64,000 bases of DNA, taken from Micropterus salmoides (Eukaryota; Chordata; Actinopteri; Centrarchiformes; Centrarchidae). The DNA is taken from positions 6,874,041 through 6,938,040 of the forward strand of contig NW_024040041.1 of assembly GCF_014851395.1 (NCBI RefSeq), read 5' to 3'. Below, one piece after another: positions 11,506-23,285 of this stretch. The translations under genes were made by a program, and so were the position numbers. Numbering within the stretch: position 1 is the first letter of the stretch; every line of letters begins with the position of its first letter. The notes below the pieces were generated by a model. The model searched no databases. It had not been told where the DNA came from and saw nothing but the letters and a program-made list of their open reading frames with translations.

Positions 11506-12483
11506 TTGTAAAGACTGAGTCAGTGTGACTACCCCAGATGTATGAGTATTTTACATATGTTATAACGTCTTCTTTGTGATTGTCATATTGCATTGTCATA
11601 AACCTGAGCCTTGTTTTCATTCACAATGTGCCATGGTTTCAACTGTTTGTTTTAAAGGGGCACTCTAGTGATTTTAATATTGCACTTCCATACATTTGGT
11701 GGGACATGAAAGAGACAAGTTAAAAAAGGAATGGGCAAAAGCAAGGCAGCTGAGACATCCTGATGGATTGCTCCTTTAAATACATTGTAAAAAGGCTTCC
11801 ATAGTGTCCTTAACACTTAAAACATCTGGTGCCACACAGGCGTAATATCAGCATTAGCATCCTGCCAAAACAATGCATCTCCAGAACCAAAGCACTTGTG
11901 GGGAACAGAAGATTTTTTTCATTAAGCCTCATTAATTTTTGACTATGACTGCATATAAAGTGGCTTTGCTCGTTCCAGAAGCATTAAGGCTTTTCTGCAC
12001 ATGATATAGTTTCAATCATGGATATAAAAAAAAAAAAAGAAGCAGCTTATTGTTTTATAATTCAACAACAGGTTCCTGTGTACTCCCTGAGCGTGTCTTG
12101 TTCTCCACCTTGTATATTTTAGTGCTATTTAACTGATGCTCTCGTCAGTGGCAAGATGAGGAGTGTGTTTGTGGCTTCAGGATATATTCAGAAGGACTTG
12201 TTGATGCTCAAACATTTGAGCGTCTTGCAATGTCATAGATTTCTAACTAATACGTCTAACACATTGCCAACCAAGGTCCAACTGTATCGTTTTCAATTAG
12301 CCTGCGTGCCATGGTGGCGCTCACAAGAAGGTGATCAGATATTCTACACATTGTATGCTCTCAGCCTGTGACATTTACTACCACATGTCTGGGAAAATAA
12401 ATCCGCAGTAAGACCTCTAACTACATAAGGCACTCGGACTCTTTTGCTACAGACTTGTTACATTTTGGACATATTGGCAAAGA

Positions 12484-12800
12484 ATGAAGGCACATTCTAG
12501 TGAAGGGGATATTGATGTCGGTACCAAATTTCATGGCAATCCATCCAATAGTTGCTTTTTGTTTTATCAAAACCACATATGTGAACCTCATGTTGGCACA
12601 AGAAGGAAAGTCAAGGGATCAGCAAAGGCTGTAGGAATTTTCGTCTGGAAACCATTAATATTTGGATAACATTTAATTTCATGGCAATCCATCCAGTAGT
12701 TGTTGGGATATTTCAGTTTGCACCAAAGTGGTGGGCCGACCGTCCAACAGACTGACATTGCCATCTCTAGAGCCAAGGCTCTAGCATGGCTAAATGTGGG
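12484..12800. repeat. Dispersed teleost repeat with doubled internal motif
   Basis: The motif ttcatggcaatccatcca-tagttg occurs twice (about 12530 and 12678). A second conserved block follows (accaaagtggtgggccgac ... gacattgccatctctagagcca ... ctagcatggct). I recognise this as a common fish repeat of unknown class. A shorter related piece is at about 35728-35765. No coding capacity. Confidence 0.55.
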
Positions 12801-13417
12801 CACAGATCATCTCTTTGAAGCTCTCTTAATTTTCACATGTTGCTTGGAATTAAACCTAATGTGATCCTGTGATCTGTGGCAGTGTTGCTCCGAATGAATA
12901 AGTCACTTCTCTTTAATGTCACTTTTCCTGAGGTATGGTTTTGTTTGTTTTGCCTAACCTCTGTACATCTAAAGGGCAGATGGGAGGCGGTCACCCTTTC
13001 TTTAATCTGGACAAACTGTACTCCCACTGCCTCAGTCCTAAGGCAACGCTAGTTTGTATGCTCTGCGCTTTTTGTTTTTCTCTCATGGGTCATACAAAAG
13101 AGATCAGTAGTTGGTGGAGGTGATTTAAAGAGACTTGTAATTAAAAAAAGATTAAAAAAGAAATTCATACTCAATAAAGCTGCAGTATTGGAGCTGGGCA
13201 GTTTGTTTCATCAGCATCACATTAAACACAGTAATTTATAGAATACAGTATGTAACCAGCACACACAAAAATGAGTAGACAGAAATCTAGTTCCCTCTAA
13301 AGCTTCCATAAAAATGCAGTTATGTCTCCCTCTACTGAAAATGAGGAGGTGCTTCATGTGAATGATTTAATTTTCCAGTTCAACCAGTTTCTTTCCCAGG
13401 ATATTACTCATAGCCCA

Positions 13418-13494
13418 TTCAGATCTTTGTATTTTCAGGCAATCACACAGACATATGTAAACATTTTCCATGACTTCGTGTCCCACTGATATAC
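13418..13494 (+). repeat. Partial copy of naa60 intron 5/exon 6 acceptor region
   Basis: The first 22 bases are identical to naa60 9439-9460. The similarity continues with substitutions and small gaps through the intron end to cccactgatata (naa60 9511-9523). The branch-site equivalent has decayed (TTCCATGAC against TTCCTTAAC). The flanks do not match naa60. I read it as a small duplicated or retained fragment, or both loci share an unrecognised repeat. Confidence 0.6.
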
Positions 13495-13899
13495 CCTACT
13501 AATTGTCTAATGGTGGGACATTTCCAGGAACAATCATTGTTCGGGTTGGTAAACAGTGGTGCAACTTGAGAAACTGGTCACATTATTTAGCGCCTAACAG
13601 ATGTTTATCTCCTTGCATTTTTCATGTAGAACAGACCGTACTCTTTATAATATATACAGAGCCCCAACAATCCTCACCAAGTGCATGACTTGTATTGCTA
13701 AAATTTCATAATGTTTTCTTGTTCCTGGCATAACTGGGGTTTCATAAAAATAATTTCTAAAACCAATCCAGCTGCCAGCATAAGCTTTGCGGGTTGTGGT
13801 TTATATTTACGGTACACTGCGTGTTTTCGGGGGTCGCACTGCAGCGTCCGTTACGGTAAAGAGCTCACAGGTGTCGTCACTGTTGAAACAATCGCGCCC

Positions 13900-13905
<6 letters not shown>

Positions 13906-13935
<30 letters not shown>
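13906..13935 (+). repeat. (GA)n microsatellite in the carhsp1 promoter region
   Basis: An uninterrupted agagag tract runs into gcgcgc just upstream of the inferred carhsp1 first exon. GAGA tracts are common at fish promoters. Confidence 0.85.
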
Positions 13936-13939
<4 letters not shown>

Positions 13940-14096
13940 CAAGTGTTTACGCTGCTCTCTTTACACACCAAACCGTTTCCCTGTCACGTCCTCTGCAGCA
14001 GAGAACTCCTCTCAAAGTTGAATTTTTTTTTATCTTGTTGGAAGCGTCTTCTTCGACTCGAGAACATCTTTCAGTCGTGAAGTTGGTGGAAACAAG
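13936..14096 (+). other. Candidate carhsp1 5'UTR first exon and promoter region
   Basis: This stretch has locally raised CpG content, no ATG, and a strong donor (gaaacaag/gtgagg, GT at 14097-14098). It is the only promoter-like exon between naa60 and the carhsp1 coding exons on the plus strand. I infer that it splices to the acceptor at 36191, giving a first intron of about 22 kb. It could instead start an unrecognised non-coding transcript. The 5' end is estimated. Confidence 0.45.
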
Positions 14097-14383
14097 GTGA
14101 GGTGCACTCAAACAGTCACTAACTGAGAAAGTCTTTATTCCGTGAACAGTTAGCTAAAGTTGCTTTCCATCGAAAGCTATTTAGCTGTTAAGTTTTAGGG
14201 TAAGTTACATTATAATTTGATAGCGTTACTGTTTTGTGGTAAGCGTGGAAAACCAGTTTGCTGTCGAGGCTGTCACTTTCTTTCTCTTTCCAACTGGCTT
14301 TCAAGTCCACAGATTTCCACACGCTTCCTTTCCATTACTGATTGTGTTTTCCTGGCGCGGTCATTTCCTTGGGAGGAGGGGGC

Positions 14384-14410
14384 AAACAAACAAGCAAGCA
14401 AGCAAGCAAG
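14384..14410 (+). repeat. (AAGC)n tetranucleotide tract
   Basis: A run of caaacaagcaagcaagc-type repeats in intron 1 downstream of the first-exon candidate. Confidence 0.75.
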
Positions 14411-14489
14411 GGGACACGAGCCAGCAACAGAGAAAGAGGCTGTGTGTGTATTCTGTGTCATCTAATTACCTTTTCTCACAAATCAGAGC

Positions 14490-14523
<34 letters not shown>

Positions 14524-14527
14524 CGCG
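14490..14527 (+). repeat. (GT)n(CG)n alternating purine-pyrimidine tract
   Basis: About 12 GT units pass directly into GCGCGCGCGCG. Pure alternating purine-pyrimidine sequence with a CG block is the classic Z-DNA-prone composition. It lies 0.4 kb downstream of the candidate promoter exon. Confidence 0.85.
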
Positions 14528-16189
14528 TTCATTCAGAAGGCTGAAAAGGTTTTTCCTCTCAACACAACCCTCTTATTCTGAGTTAATTAAGTGCTGGAAG
14601 ATGAGCTTCTGTTGGCGCTTAAGAGCTGCAGGATGTTGCCAGCATTTATGGGCAGCTCATTACAGGATGTGTGCGCGTTGATCTCACGGGAGAGCAGAGG
14701 TGGAGGGAAAGCCTTTGTTTTTTTTAGCCCTGGTTCAGGCCTGTTTTTGGTTGCAACTAAAAAACCATCACCCGACGTGGTGGGCAAGGGATGCGTGTGA
14801 GTTTGGTTGTTTGTGTGTGTCTAGTTTGGGGGGAAAAAAAGCCCAGATTTCTAATGAAGAGTTGTGACTGGTTATTTGACTCAGTTTTAGCCAGGATGTG
14901 GCTAGGTCTAAAAAGGATGAGGTGCCCCATACCTCCTTTAGATCTGCGTACAGATTAACAATACACAGAGTCACTTCTGTTCTACAGCCTAACAGTCACC
15001 CAGGTTGAACTAGGTTGTTATCAAACATGTAAATTACTGCATGTTTTAGCTTGTTCAGGCGCTGACAATACCCTGTCACGTCAAGTGAAGAGGATTCTAT
15101 ATAATCTAAGTGAAATTTCCATTTCAGGTATTCAGTGGATATTTTATTCCGCTGTGTCCGCAAACCAACAGGATTATTTTTCTGCGCTGTAGTCTATTCT
15201 TCTTCTTCACATGAACGCAGACAATGTGACATTGCGTTCAAACATTTCCAACTCAGCTTAAGTGGAGTTTGGTAACAATTTTTTATTTTTTTTTAACTAT
15301 TTAAAATAACAGCCATAAACATTGTGTTTAATGGCACTTAACATGAACAGCAAAAGCTTCTTTGCCAATTTCTCCTAGAATTTGAAAATCCTACCATGGA
15401 GAAAATCCAGGTCGGATGTCAAACAAACTGCGACTGTGGAATGTCACTGCCAATTAGACTTCATAGGGAGACAGCGAAATGTTTGCCCAAAAATGCAATT
15501 GTTCTCTTTTTGGGGGGGGGCTTTTTGTGGCTGTGAGCAGCTCCCGATTTTAAAGAAGAAGGTACATCAACAGCCAACTCTCAAGTAAAGTGTGTTAGTC
15601 TGCATACTAAATGTTTCGAGTGTACTTTATGTCGTCACTTTTCTTGTGTGAACACACAAACCTGCTTACTATTAGTGTGCAGTGTGGAATTAGGACAAAG
15701 CTGCAGTGTTGCAGAAAGAGGACAACGTGGGAATTTAGAATGAAAACAGCCGTGCGTTAAAGAAAAGTTGAGCCTGGTTCATCTTCTTTGCTGCAGTCCC
15801 CTGCATTATTTTTCTGTCAGCAAGACAGCAGGATAACAACTTCTAAAATGTTTGTTTTCTGAATGGAGTTTGGATCGATCAGGGCTATGCTATGCTAACT
15901 GACAGCTGGAATAAAGTTACATACACATGTTTTCTGAACTCACCAGGTAGTTCAACCTCTTCACTTTCTTTTCTCCCAGCAATGTCCAGTTTTGTCAGTT
16001 TTTTTTAATATAAATATGAAGTCGTGCCAAACGACGCTAACAACACTTGAACCAGATGTGCGCGGAATCTAGCTGCTGAGAAGCTCGAGTGAAGATGAAT
16101 CAACGTTGTAATCCCAAAAACTAAAGTAAAAAGCTAATTTAATAAAAGCATTTTACTCCGAGCTCCTCCCTCGAGCAAACGGCGTAGTT

Positions 16190-16510
16190 GTCAGAGCAGA
16201 ATCCAGTCCCACGGGTGTTTTTGTCCAAAAGCTGGAGCGCTGCTCCCTGCTCCTCTAGCCCAAGTTTAGCAGCTCTCAGCCGGCCTGCATATTTTCAATG
16301 GCCTGCTCTGCCCAGCCCTCTCCACAACGCTCTGAAGCCGTCGGTGACATACGGACAGTGTCAACATTGATAGGCTTTCGCAAGTCAGCGTCATGCAAAT
16401 TTCTTCGCTTCGCCTTTCGCGGCCCCGGTACCGCCCCCTTCAGGTCGCCCGACAGGAAATCGCAGCTCTTCCCTTTTGCTCTGAAAGCACCATGGGCCAT
16501 AATATGTGCT
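16190..16510. repeat. GC-rich dispersed repeat
   Basis: The block caacattgataggctttcg ... cttcgctt is markedly more GC/CpG-rich than its surroundings and resembles a teleost interspersed repeat. The overlapping ORFs on both strands are compositional. Class unknown; edges approximate. Confidence 0.4.
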
Positions 16511-16617
16511 GCAGTTTGTCTATAGGGAATGTGAAGTAGATGTCACGCCGTGTTGACTGTTTTGTTCACGCCACCATGTTGTCACTGTGCCTTCTTTTTA
16601 TGCACACAGTGTACGAC

Positions 16618-17170
16618 TAAAGGCCCATTTATACTCCTGCGTAGGGTCTACGTGCGTACCTACGCCATAGAGTACGTGCGTACCCATGCATTTATACTTG
16701 TGTGTAGGTGTGTCCGTCATTCTGCAATTACACCCCCAAACGCCAGTCGGCAGTAGCGCTACATCGTCCACTGTGTGGACTTTTGCCCGCCGTGCAGGCT
16801 AACGTAAATGGGGGGTAAAATTGTAAACGTGCGGCTGGTGTAGCCTTTTCAAATGTTACGAACCGAATGGATCGCATTCTGATAGCGAAACGAGTCATTT
16901 CGCTCGGGTTGCGATGGTCAAATATATTAATTCAGTGTTGCAGCCGCCGTTTTGCTAGTAAATGTTACTTCAAAGCTCGGGGTACTTCCGGTCGGCTCGG
17001 AGGCATTACCCAGCCGACCAATCACAGAGCTTACGGTCCACGTCGACTCGACGTGTAGTTACATTTTTGAGGAGGTGCACGTCAGGCGACGGCGTAGCCT
17101 CTGCGTAGCCCCGTAGCCTATGCTGTCACCTACGCCGTCGATTTGACGCAGAAGTATAAATTGACCTTAA
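16618..17170. mobile_element. PIF/Harbinger-like MITE with TAA target duplication
   Basis: The element spans 16621-17167 (547 bp). Its ends are inverted: the left reads AGGCCCATTTATACTCCTGCG and the right, in reverse complement, reads AGGTCAATTTATACTTCTGCG. Both sides are flanked by TAA (16618-16620 and 17168-17170), the 3-bp target duplication typical of PIF/Harbinger elements. No transposase is encoded, and the internal ORF (16867-17058) is not transposase-like. Subterminal tacgcc/gcgtag motifs recur many times on both sides, suggesting transposase-binding repeats. Confidence 0.75.
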
Positions 17171-19030
17171 CCTGTAAAATCATGTCTTCATTAATTTCGA
17201 CTCCAGATAACCAAATCCTAAATGTATCTGCCAGCTAAAAGTAAAAGAACCCAGCTTAATAGCTAAGATTATAGCTAATCTTTTCTTATTAATAATGCGA
17301 CTGATCAAACCGAATGCCTATGACTCAAAAAAAACAACACAGCTGAATGTTTTTGAAAGTTTAGCATTTTTTAATGTTTTCATAATTGGGCCAAAAAAAG
17401 GAGTGCCATCTTACCTTTTGTGAGTATGCTCTCTAAACGAGGTAGTTGACAATGTCCGGGTGTTTGAGTGAAAGTAGTGCGTCTGGGTCTCTAATCCAGT
17501 CTCTCGCTGCCAAGTCATATGGATCTATATTGTTTATGGTAATTTGTTAGATTTACATAACTTTTTGGCCAAACAAATTTTATTTTTAAAATTTTTTATT
17601 GACACATATCCCTGAGATTATTATTATTTTACGAAGATACTCTTTTGGACATTATACAGTGTAATTATCAATGTGTCAGTGGTCTCTGGTGGACAAACTA
17701 TAATGGTGGTTTCTAAATGACATCAAACCTAACTTTGCATTTCTTCTCTGAAATTTCTTGCTACGTGTCAGCCGAGATATACACTGATACCAATATAAGC
17801 GGGCATCAGCCTGGCCAATTTATCGGCCTAACTGTATTTGTTTTTCCCATAAAAGTTGTATTTTAAGGGTTGTAGCTTAAGTGCTGTATGTTCTCATTCC
17901 AAATAAAGAGCCTCACAGTCGACTGCTCAGACGTTTTCAGACATATTGGTATAGTTTGAGTGGCATTGTCTTCTTCTCACTAACTGAACTGAAAGAGCAG
18001 CTGGATTTGAATACAATCTTAAAACACTATTATACGATTCGGTTTGTCATTTGGTGTGGCGCTGGTATTTCATCTTGACAAGTTAAAAGGTGTGTTACGT
18101 ATTTTCTGATATGTTTTGCACTACACGATATTATATCCATCTTACATGACACAGCAAATTAGCTGAGGTCTTTGCGTCATTACAAGGCCAAAGGCACACA
18201 ATCTGCAAAGCACCATCCTTTATTTGTCTACTCTATCATAATTGCTTGTTTTCATAATGTCCACTGTGCTGTTGTGCCACTATAAAGGCTCACAATGGTT
18301 TTTATGGCAGCCGTGAAGTCGGGAGATGCAGCTCATTGTGAAGCCCTTACATGTTGTTGTGCAACATGATCTGCTGTAATAGTCCCCTGTGAGCGCTGGC
18401 TGTAGGCGATGATATTGGGTGAGGCGTAGAGAGGGAGGGGTGGATGGGAGATAGTCGATTTGATAACGCAGAAGAAGAGTGAGGACGCCTCTCCTGTCCC
18501 CGCTGTGTCTTCGTCATCCCCCGAGTCAGAGTACTGATTTGAGCCGCTGTAAACCATCTCGGCACTCTATTCCCTGTTGTCAAACTGTCCTCCGTGGGTC
18601 CGGAGGCTGTTTTTAGCCTGTTGCCAGCACATCCATCTCTTGTGCTGGTGCCCGTTCTTATTGGACGTTAGTTGCACAGCTTACTGGCTAATGGCAGCAA
18701 TTATGACCTGATACATCATATGCTGACCCCTATTGTTTTGGGATAGGGATTTGACGGGTGTAGAGAAGTCTCAATTCTTACACATAGTGCCTTTTTGTTT
18801 TTTTGTTTTTTTTACATTTCTGAACCTGGCTTCAGAGATGTGTGCCCATTCAGCCACAAGAGTGTTACAGTGAGGTCAGCCGCTGACTCGCTGTCAGAGT
18901 TCCTGTTCATCTCAAAGGTGTTGAGGTCAGGGCTGTTTCTCTTTATGGACCTGGCTTTGTGCGTAGGGGGCACTGTCGTCTTTTATTTTGCTTATGTGAG
19001 GATGGCAATATTGTCATCAAATTCTCTGCG
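17171..19030 (+). other. carhsp1 intron 1, sparse repeats
   Basis: Intronic DNA with no gene recognised. A short ataccaatataagcgggcat-type fragment near 17785-17830 resembles a common fish repeat end. ORFs on the minus strand at 18333-18583 have no splice sites or known domain. Confidence 0.4.
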
Positions 19031-19039
19031 ATAAAATGT

Positions 19040-19105
19040 TGCAGTGTATCCCACATATAGACTGTACTTGGGTTGGACGCCCAGGTATATTAACGGCCGC
19101 CCAAG
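19040..19105. repeat. Repeat fragment shared with 26150-26215
   Basis: The core cccaca..ta.actgtacttggg...gcccaggtatattaacggccgcccaag is nearly repeated at 26153-26210. Both carry the partly palindromic cttgggcgg / ccgcccaag pair. Unclassified dispersed repeat. Confidence 0.55.
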
Positions 19106-19849
19106 AGGGAGATGTTATCTGGTAATACGTTACAAGACATCGACACGGTGGGTATTTTAAAGCACAGACCAGGTAAATTGACAGCAGTGAACACACCAGT
19201 ACAGATGTCATTCGGTACCATGTTGGTTTTGATTCTTTCAAAAGGCTATGTCTGTAACAAACCCTCTTTGCATGCGGCGCACCTGCTGCTGTGAAAACAG
19301 AAAAATCCGAAAGACGAGTCTATAAAATATACTGCTGATGGTGAAGGTCAGTAGAGCAGACATAAAGGTGTGATTCAGGTAGTGAGTAAACACTAAAATA
19401 AGGTGGAAAATGAAGTAGAATTAAAAGGTCGACATAAGAAACAACCTGCTACCTAAATGTTTATGGGCAAAGGGCAAATTCCGCTCACTGAAATGGCTTA
19501 AGGAGGCGTTTCTGTGCTTAATTTCACACCTGTCAAGGTTATACTTTGGGAAATGTGTGTGAATGGACATCACCAAACAAGGTCTGACTTTGCATGTAAA
19601 AAAAATAACTGCTTTGCTATGAAAATATTCTTCAGGTGCTACTTTGTGCATTTGTGGCCCTTAGCTTTCCATGTGGGTATGTAACATTAGCCTGCAGAGA
19701 GCGGAGTGGGCTCACAGAGATGTTGTTGAAGCCCACAAAATGACAAATTAACAACATGTTTTCATCCATTTCCACCGCAAGTTTTTAACCAAGCGCAGTC
19801 TGTGGGAGTCAACACATGCACATAAGACAACCGCTATACCCTCCCGCAC

Positions 19850-20815
19850 GCACACGTGCGCGCCGCAGATGCCATCGTCCATCGCGATGTTTCAATGTAC
19901 ACATCGTCCGATGGAAATTTCGTACACAACGCCTAACTAGTTGACGCCGGACAAAACCGCGCCATGATCCCATGTTTTACTCCAGTTTCGTTTGTTTTTT
20001 AGGGCTGTAAATAATGAGTCAATTAATCGAATGTTTATTTTTTTGATTAGTCAATTAATCTAATGACAAATTTTGTGTATTCTAAAGGGGGAAAAAGTTG
20101 CCTATTACTTGATTAACATACCAATTTGTCCAAAATAATTATAAAAAAACATGTCTAATCAATAAATGAATATTTTATTCAATCATCTTGATGAAGCACA
20201 TTAGAATAATGACAATAGTAGCATATCTTAAAATGAATCCAGTTTCCACGTCACTGATGTGTTGTGATAATAACAATAACAGACATTAATTAGGCTACTT
20301 AAGTTTAGATGTTTCTGACATGGATTTAATTCAATATTGAGTAATGCAGTATGATATATGTGTTTGTATTGTATATGTATTTCTGCATCAGTGTTGGGAA
20401 AAGAAAACAATTGAAACGATTCACAGACTGTGCAGTCACAGATCGTCTGTAATGTTCGATTCAGCTGTTTTCTCGCTCATACGTGGCCATTAAATAAACA
20501 GAAAATATGAAACGGCCCAACGTTAGATGACACACTGTAATGTTACGTTACCAGTGCTCCAGGATACTTTCACTTCACGTGTTCATGCTGCTTCATGTAT
20601 TCATGGACAGCAGTTGCAGTGAAGCTATTTTCAATTCACGGAGCTCACGGAGCAGCACATTGCTGAGTGTCTGTCTAAACTACTCCCAAACTTTAGACGG
20701 CCTTAGGCAAGGTCTTGTAGCTGGAGCTTGTCCAGGGGAACCCCTGCTAACACCGGATGCAGTGACGCCTCGATGCATGTAATGTGAGTCGACGTATTTA
20801 CGTAATCGATAAATA
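19850..20815. repeat. Degraded hAT-like / dispersed repeat cluster
   Basis: This region starts with cgatgtttcaatgtacacat-type sequence. It includes a 'gggctgtaaataatgagtcaattaatcga' block (20002-20070) of a common fish repeat, and ends in CpG-containing sequence with gtcgacgtatttacgtaatcg. I see no transposase. Class assignment is uncertain. Confidence 0.35.
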
Positions 20816-21369
20816 AAATCGGCCCACCAGGAGTTAAGAAATTGTCACCTCTGGTTGAAACTGAAATTTAGAATTTTTGGAGAGGTAGATAGACAGATAA
20901 CTTACAGATAAACCTACATGAACTGTCTTCCATCAAAGCATCCATGAGTATATGGAAAAAACTTAAATTAAAAAATGCTCTACAGACTGTAACCATTCTC
21001 TGCCATCCGCCATCAAAATTGGTCCCCCAGGAGTTGAACAGTTTCCTGTTTAAACGGCCATTTTGAGTTTTGTACGAAATGGATTCACCATCCCCAATAA
21101 CCCCCAAAACCACTCCTCCAAGATTGTCCAAATTGTCCAAGCTCTTTCTGAAATATCTATGTATATATGTGACTGTGCCCAACATGTGCAAGTTAGCATC
21201 TGGCAGTTTCACAATGCTGGGGGCCCATACTAAACATTTCTAACATAAAACTCTGGGGTACTCAACATTTCCGGGTTCATCTTGCTGGCAAGTAGACTAG
21301 CTAACAGCTGACTTGAACAACATAAGGTCCGGTACTGCTGACCTGCCACGCAGTCACGCATTCACATCA

Positions 21370-21510
21370 AAGAGGGTGCCATCAGTAACGCAGTAATACA
21401 GCATTACTTGGATTAGTAACTGTAATAATATTACTGTTTTGGAAAAATAATCTGTTACACTGTTAGTTACTGGGAAAGGTAATATGATTACAGTAACATG
21501 TTACTGCCAC
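21370..21510. repeat. Palindromic AT-rich repeat (GTAACGC..GTTAC type)
   Basis: Dense alternation of agtaac / gttact / taatattactg motifs in both orientations marks a foldback repeat widespread in fish genomes. Non-coding. Confidence 0.5.
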
Positions 21511-21799
21511 CAAAGATATACTCTTAACCAACTTCAGAGATCTCTGGTTTATTTTTACGGCTGAATAAGTTTAAATAATAACTTTACTCTTACAGTGGGA
21601 CCATGTAACAATTTCCAACAATAAGTTACATCATAAGCTGTAAAACGCATACCAATTCTTTTTTTTTTTTTCTTTTAACCTGTCCTGCCCAGCAGCCTGG
21701 TATAGAGTATGATGAGCTGGATACCATATTGTGCCAGACAGATTTTACTTTAACTCCTTTTGTCTGTTTAATTATTTATTTAATTATGTATTGATTTGT

Positions 21800-22340
21800 C
21801 ACCGGGCCGGACAGGGGGGGCAGACACGGGGATGGGGGGGGGGGGTACAAACAGACAGCACATAGGAAGGACAACACCTGTAAGAGAAGGGGGATGGAAG
21901 GTGGGGACAACAGGAAATAGCAGAGGGAAACAAACAAACAATAAAAATAGTAATAGTAAAAGACAACCAGTCAAACAGCAGCAATAAACAGCTGACATAG
22001 TAAGACAACTAAGAGAACAATGAAAACAAAAAACAGTCGCACACAATTATTAAGCAACACAGCACAGCCACGAGAGCTGGAATAATAACAATTAATGACG
22101 ACCGCGAAAGTTAGTGGAGAGAAACACCAGCAGCAAGTCCCAGCCCGGCAGCAAACGCGCCGCATAGACCACTGTTCACCCGCCAATAAAAGTACGCCCA
22201 GGCCACCGTACACCTGCCAATAAAAGTCCACCCAGGCCACCGTGCACCTGCCAATAAAAGTCCGCCCAGGCCGCCGTGCAACGCCAGCCAAACCAGCAAC
22301 GAGGCAAAATCAACTAGCTCAGCTGCTTGTGCGAATGTGG
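21800..22340. repeat. GC-rich unclassified repeat containing a 34-bp tandem array
   Basis: A G-run (21833-21846) and purine-rich segment lead into a tandem array at 22183-22280: ccaataaaagt..gcccaggccaccgt.cacctg, unit 34 bp, about 2.9 copies with few differences. The reverse-strand ORFs here simply read through the repeat. No family is recognised. Confidence 0.55.
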
Positions 22341-22979
22341 TTTTAACACTTGCCGGTGATGGGGCACCATGGGAAGTGGTCTTCTAGTCCGCAGTATGAA
22401 TTCCCCGCAGAGTTTCACAACCCAGACAGTTTCAAACATTCAAAGGAACACACTCATGACATTTTTTGTGTTCCCTGTCAGTTTGCAACACATTTTATAC
22501 TGATTGCAAGGTTATGGTGGTAAATGTTGAAGTAACTGGGTCAAAGTGCTGATATCCAAATCTATGCTGCCAGTGGAAAGAAAATTTAAAAAAAACCTGC
22601 CAGTGGAAAAAATAGTGCGTTGTTATTAACATACATTGTGTAAAGTCCTATTTGTCAAAATCCTTGTTGTCCATTTATACATTTCTCAATGTGGATGATG
22701 TTAAGCGCTCATACTGTTTTCTGTATTGTTTGAGGAGCAGATGCTGCTTGAATAACTGGCTGTGTGTTTGGTCCTTTTACTTCCTTAGCCCATGACTCCC
22801 ATCAGCACAGTGAGGATGTAACAGGTCACCCTGTCCCAGGCTTGACGTGAGGCCATTAGGGAAAAGACGATGATTTCATAGCCCATCACCGCTGTAAGAA
22901 AATGTAAATGGGAGGGATTTTTGGCCATTGTGAATTAAAAGGTTAAAATGAGGTTATCACAAAACATTTTGCATTGCAT

Positions 22980-23285
22980 TTTGTTAGGTGCAACTAACGA
23001 TTATTTTCATTATCTGCCAATAAAATTCTTGTTTAATCTATTCATTCTTTTGTCTATAAAATGTCACAAAATAAGAAAAATGTTGTTTTTTTTTTAAACT
23101 TTATAGTAGTTAGGTTTTTAACTGTTGTTAAAATAAATACTAACAATATTCTGTTTATGATATAAACAAATGACCAGCTGAGAAAGTGTAGCATTTTTGC
23201 TTGAAAAATTACTGAAACAATGGAAGAGTTAATATCATTAAGAAGAGGATGTGATGAAAGCTGATGAAAACACATTTTAATTCAA
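22980..23285. repeat. Dispersed 'tgcaactaacgattattttcat' repeat
   Basis: The left end ggtgcaactaacgattattttcattatc is the hallmark of a very abundant teleost repeat. Related ends occur near 4690-4730 (reverse), 20002, 53529 and 54165-54215. Non-coding. The right edge is approximate. Confidence 0.5.

Larger units (their letters stand above)
14097..16180 (+). other. Proximal part of carhsp1 intron 1
   Basis: This is intronic sequence after the candidate first exon. Apart from the microsatellites listed separately I see no coding exon or recognisable transposon. Short open frames here are neither conserved-looking nor splice-flanked. Confidence 0.45.

Noticed and set aside
18333..18583. Two overlapping minus-strand ORFs (74 and 78 codons)
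   Set aside because: No splice sites, no family, and both frames open equally, which points to composition rather than coding.
22183..22280. CRISPR-like direct repeats
   Set aside because: The units are contiguous with no unique spacers and the sequence is a vertebrate nuclear locus; it is a minisatellite.
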